64,000 nt of DNA from Bdellovibrionales bacterium. Its GTDB lineage: Bacteria; Bdellovibrionota; Bdellovibrionia; Bdellovibrionales; UBA1609. This document shows positions 62,920 to 64,000 of the stretch, piece after piece. Position numbers and translations under genes: made by a program. Position 1 is the stretch's first letter, and each line of letters begins with the position of its first letter. A model generated the notes under the pieces. That model did no database searches. It was given only the letters and a program-made list of their open reading frames with translations, and was not told the DNA's origin. Location: the NCBI GenBank assembly GCA_027459485.1, contig DAIDIG010000008.1:71402-135401 (forward strand), read 5' to 3'.

Positions 62920-64000
62920 ATGACCACAGTAAGCCAACTCCAAAAAGAGAAATTAAACATAGCGTTTGTCTTACCGGTGAATGGGATCGCCGGTGGCAAC
63001 TTCATTGTTTATCTCCAGGCCAGGGCTCTTCGGGCCGCTGGTCACGACGTAACAATAATTTTCTGCACGATAAAATCTGGCATCGACAAACTTAGGCATT
63101 TTAAAGATTTCGATGTGAACCCAATGCACATCTCAGAGATTCCGCAGGGCACAACGTTCGATGTGGCTATCGCAACCTGGTGGGGAACATTTTTTGAGTT
63201 GCCCAATATATCAGCGACAAAATATTTTTACTTTGTACAAAGCGACGAGCGGCGGTTTTACCCAAAAGAGGACGCGCTTACTAGAGCCTGGGTGGAAATG
63301 ACGTATTCGTTCCCTGAAATTGGTATAATTACTGAGGCGAAGTGGATAAAGAATTTGATGTCGGATGAGTTCGATCTACGCGCAGTATACGCGCCTAATG
63401 GCGTAGATACGAAATTGTTCTCTCCAGACGTTAAACCGCTGGCTGAAAAGGGGAATAGGCTTCGCGTACTTATTGAGGGCCCCGGTGCCGTTGACTTCAA
63501 GCGCGTCCACGATGCCTTTGCGATAACTGGCGAAGTACCGGAAGTCGAGGTGTGGTATGTTTGCTCTGACGGGGTAGTAAAACCTAACTGGTTATACGAA
63601 AAACTTTTCGTTTCAGTGCCATTTACGGACATGCCCGCCATCTACAGGTCGTGCGATATTCTTATAAAGGTATCCGCGGTCGAGGGGTTCTTCGGCCCCC
63701 CGCTGGAGATGTTGGCTACAGGCGGTACATGCATAGTCTCGAATGTAACTGGGCACGACGAATATATACGTAACGGTCATAACGCCATTGTTATACCTAT
63801 TGGCGACGTGAAAGCGGGCGTGGAAGCTCTCCGCCGCTTGGTTTCGGATTCCGATCTTCGGAAGCAATTGGCTGCGAATGGCCGCAAGACCGCGATTGAA
63901 TTTGATTGGAACCTTCAGCATCCGAAATTCGAAAAAGGTTTGTTGGAGCTATACTCCAGAACGCCGCCTGCGACCCAAGCCCTTAAAAGACGACTCAGAT
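62920..64000 (+). CDS. Glycosyltransferase family 4-like (runs off right edge)
   Basis: An open frame of at least 360 codons from ATG 62920 to the right edge, no stop in the window. GT-B pattern: LNIAFVLPVNGIAGGNFIVY and ARALRAAGHDVTII at the N-terminus (the glycine loop), YAPNGVDTKLFSP in the middle, and the nucleotide-sugar region VSAVEGFFGPPLEMLATGGT followed by NVTGHDEYIRNGHNAIVI. The start resembles WsaF-type rhamnosyltransferases. It continues the surface-polysaccharide region to the right. Confidence 0.85.
   Translation, partial: MTTVSQLQKEKLNIAFVLPVNGIAGGNFIVYLQARALRAAGHDVTIIFCTIKSGIDKLRHFKDFDVNPMHISEIPQGTTFDVAIATWWGTFFELPNISATKYFYFVQSDERRFYPKEDALTRAWVEMTYSFPEIGIITEAKWIKNLMSDEFDLRAVYAPNGVDTKLFSPDVKPLAEKGNRLRVLIEGPGAVDFKRVHDAFAITGEVPEVEVWYVCSDGVVKPNWLYEKLFVSVPFTDMPAIYRSCDILIKVSAVEGFFGPPLEMLATGGTCIVSNVTGHDEYIRNGHNAIVIPIGDVKAGVEALRRLVSDSDLRKQLAANGRKTAIEFDWNLQHPKFEKGLLELYSRTPPATQALKRRLR

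Overview
The window looks like chromosome from a member of the Bdellovibrionota (Bdellovibrio-like bacteria). The strongest marker is a 64-residue single histone-fold protein at 889-1083 that closely resembles, from memory, the Bdellovibrio bacteriovorus histone Bd0055. A GYF_2/TPR membrane protein of a type I associate with this group, and many secreted lipoproteins, point the same way. The assignment is from family knowledge, not a database search.

Layout. 1-20.8 kb is a housekeeping block: end of a metallophosphoesterase, the histone, ligA (minus), gatC-gatA-gatB-ppx/gppA-DUF192 (one tightly packed plus-strand run), a LysM lipoprotein, a PilZ protein, rho, prfA-prmC-murA (overlapping genes), a large TPR protein, serS and tRNA-Ser(UGA). 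20.8-25.5 kb is accessory: a 5'-truncated cysteine-rich repeat gene, an Asp-box lipoprotein and two unknown exported proteins. 25.6-33.4 kb holds an envelope locus with an RND (MMPL) exporter, a LolA-like periplasmic carrier, a predicted outer-membrane barrel, a family 2 glycosyltransferase and a large exported protein; together they could move and glycosylate a lipid. 33.4-36.8 kb has tRNA-Arg(ACG), gmhA, tRNA-Ser(GCU) and an EmrAB-like efflux pair behind a strong palindrome. 36.9-39.6 kb is a compact extracytoplasmic flavin electron-transfer cassette: outer-membrane protein, exported FMN_bind protein with an SGAT site, ApbE flavin transferase, and a four-helix cytochrome-b-like protein.

39.6-50 kb is mixed: lipoproteins, DedA, an OPA-type MFS transporter, a chalcone-isomerase-like exported protein with a lipoprotein and a beta-carbonic anhydrase, a two-gene unknown cassette, an 11-residue-repeat coiled-coil protein, and a metallo-beta-lactamase-fold hydrolase. 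From 50 kb to the right edge the window is a surface-polysaccharide region: methyltransferases, glycosyltransferases, GalE, a DegT aminotransferase with an FdtA-like ketoisomerase, and a three-gene overlapping unit (ATP-grasp/HAD fusion, five-bladed propeller, FemAB-like protein). A complete 2488-bp IS66-family element with a perfect 8-bp target duplication sits near the left side of this region.

No CRISPR array, prophage, rRNA or plasmid origin was seen. The best candidates for undescribed systems are the RND/LolA-like/barrel/glycosyltransferase locus, the flavin cassette with its outer-membrane partner, and the ATP-grasp-HAD/propeller/FemAB-like unit.
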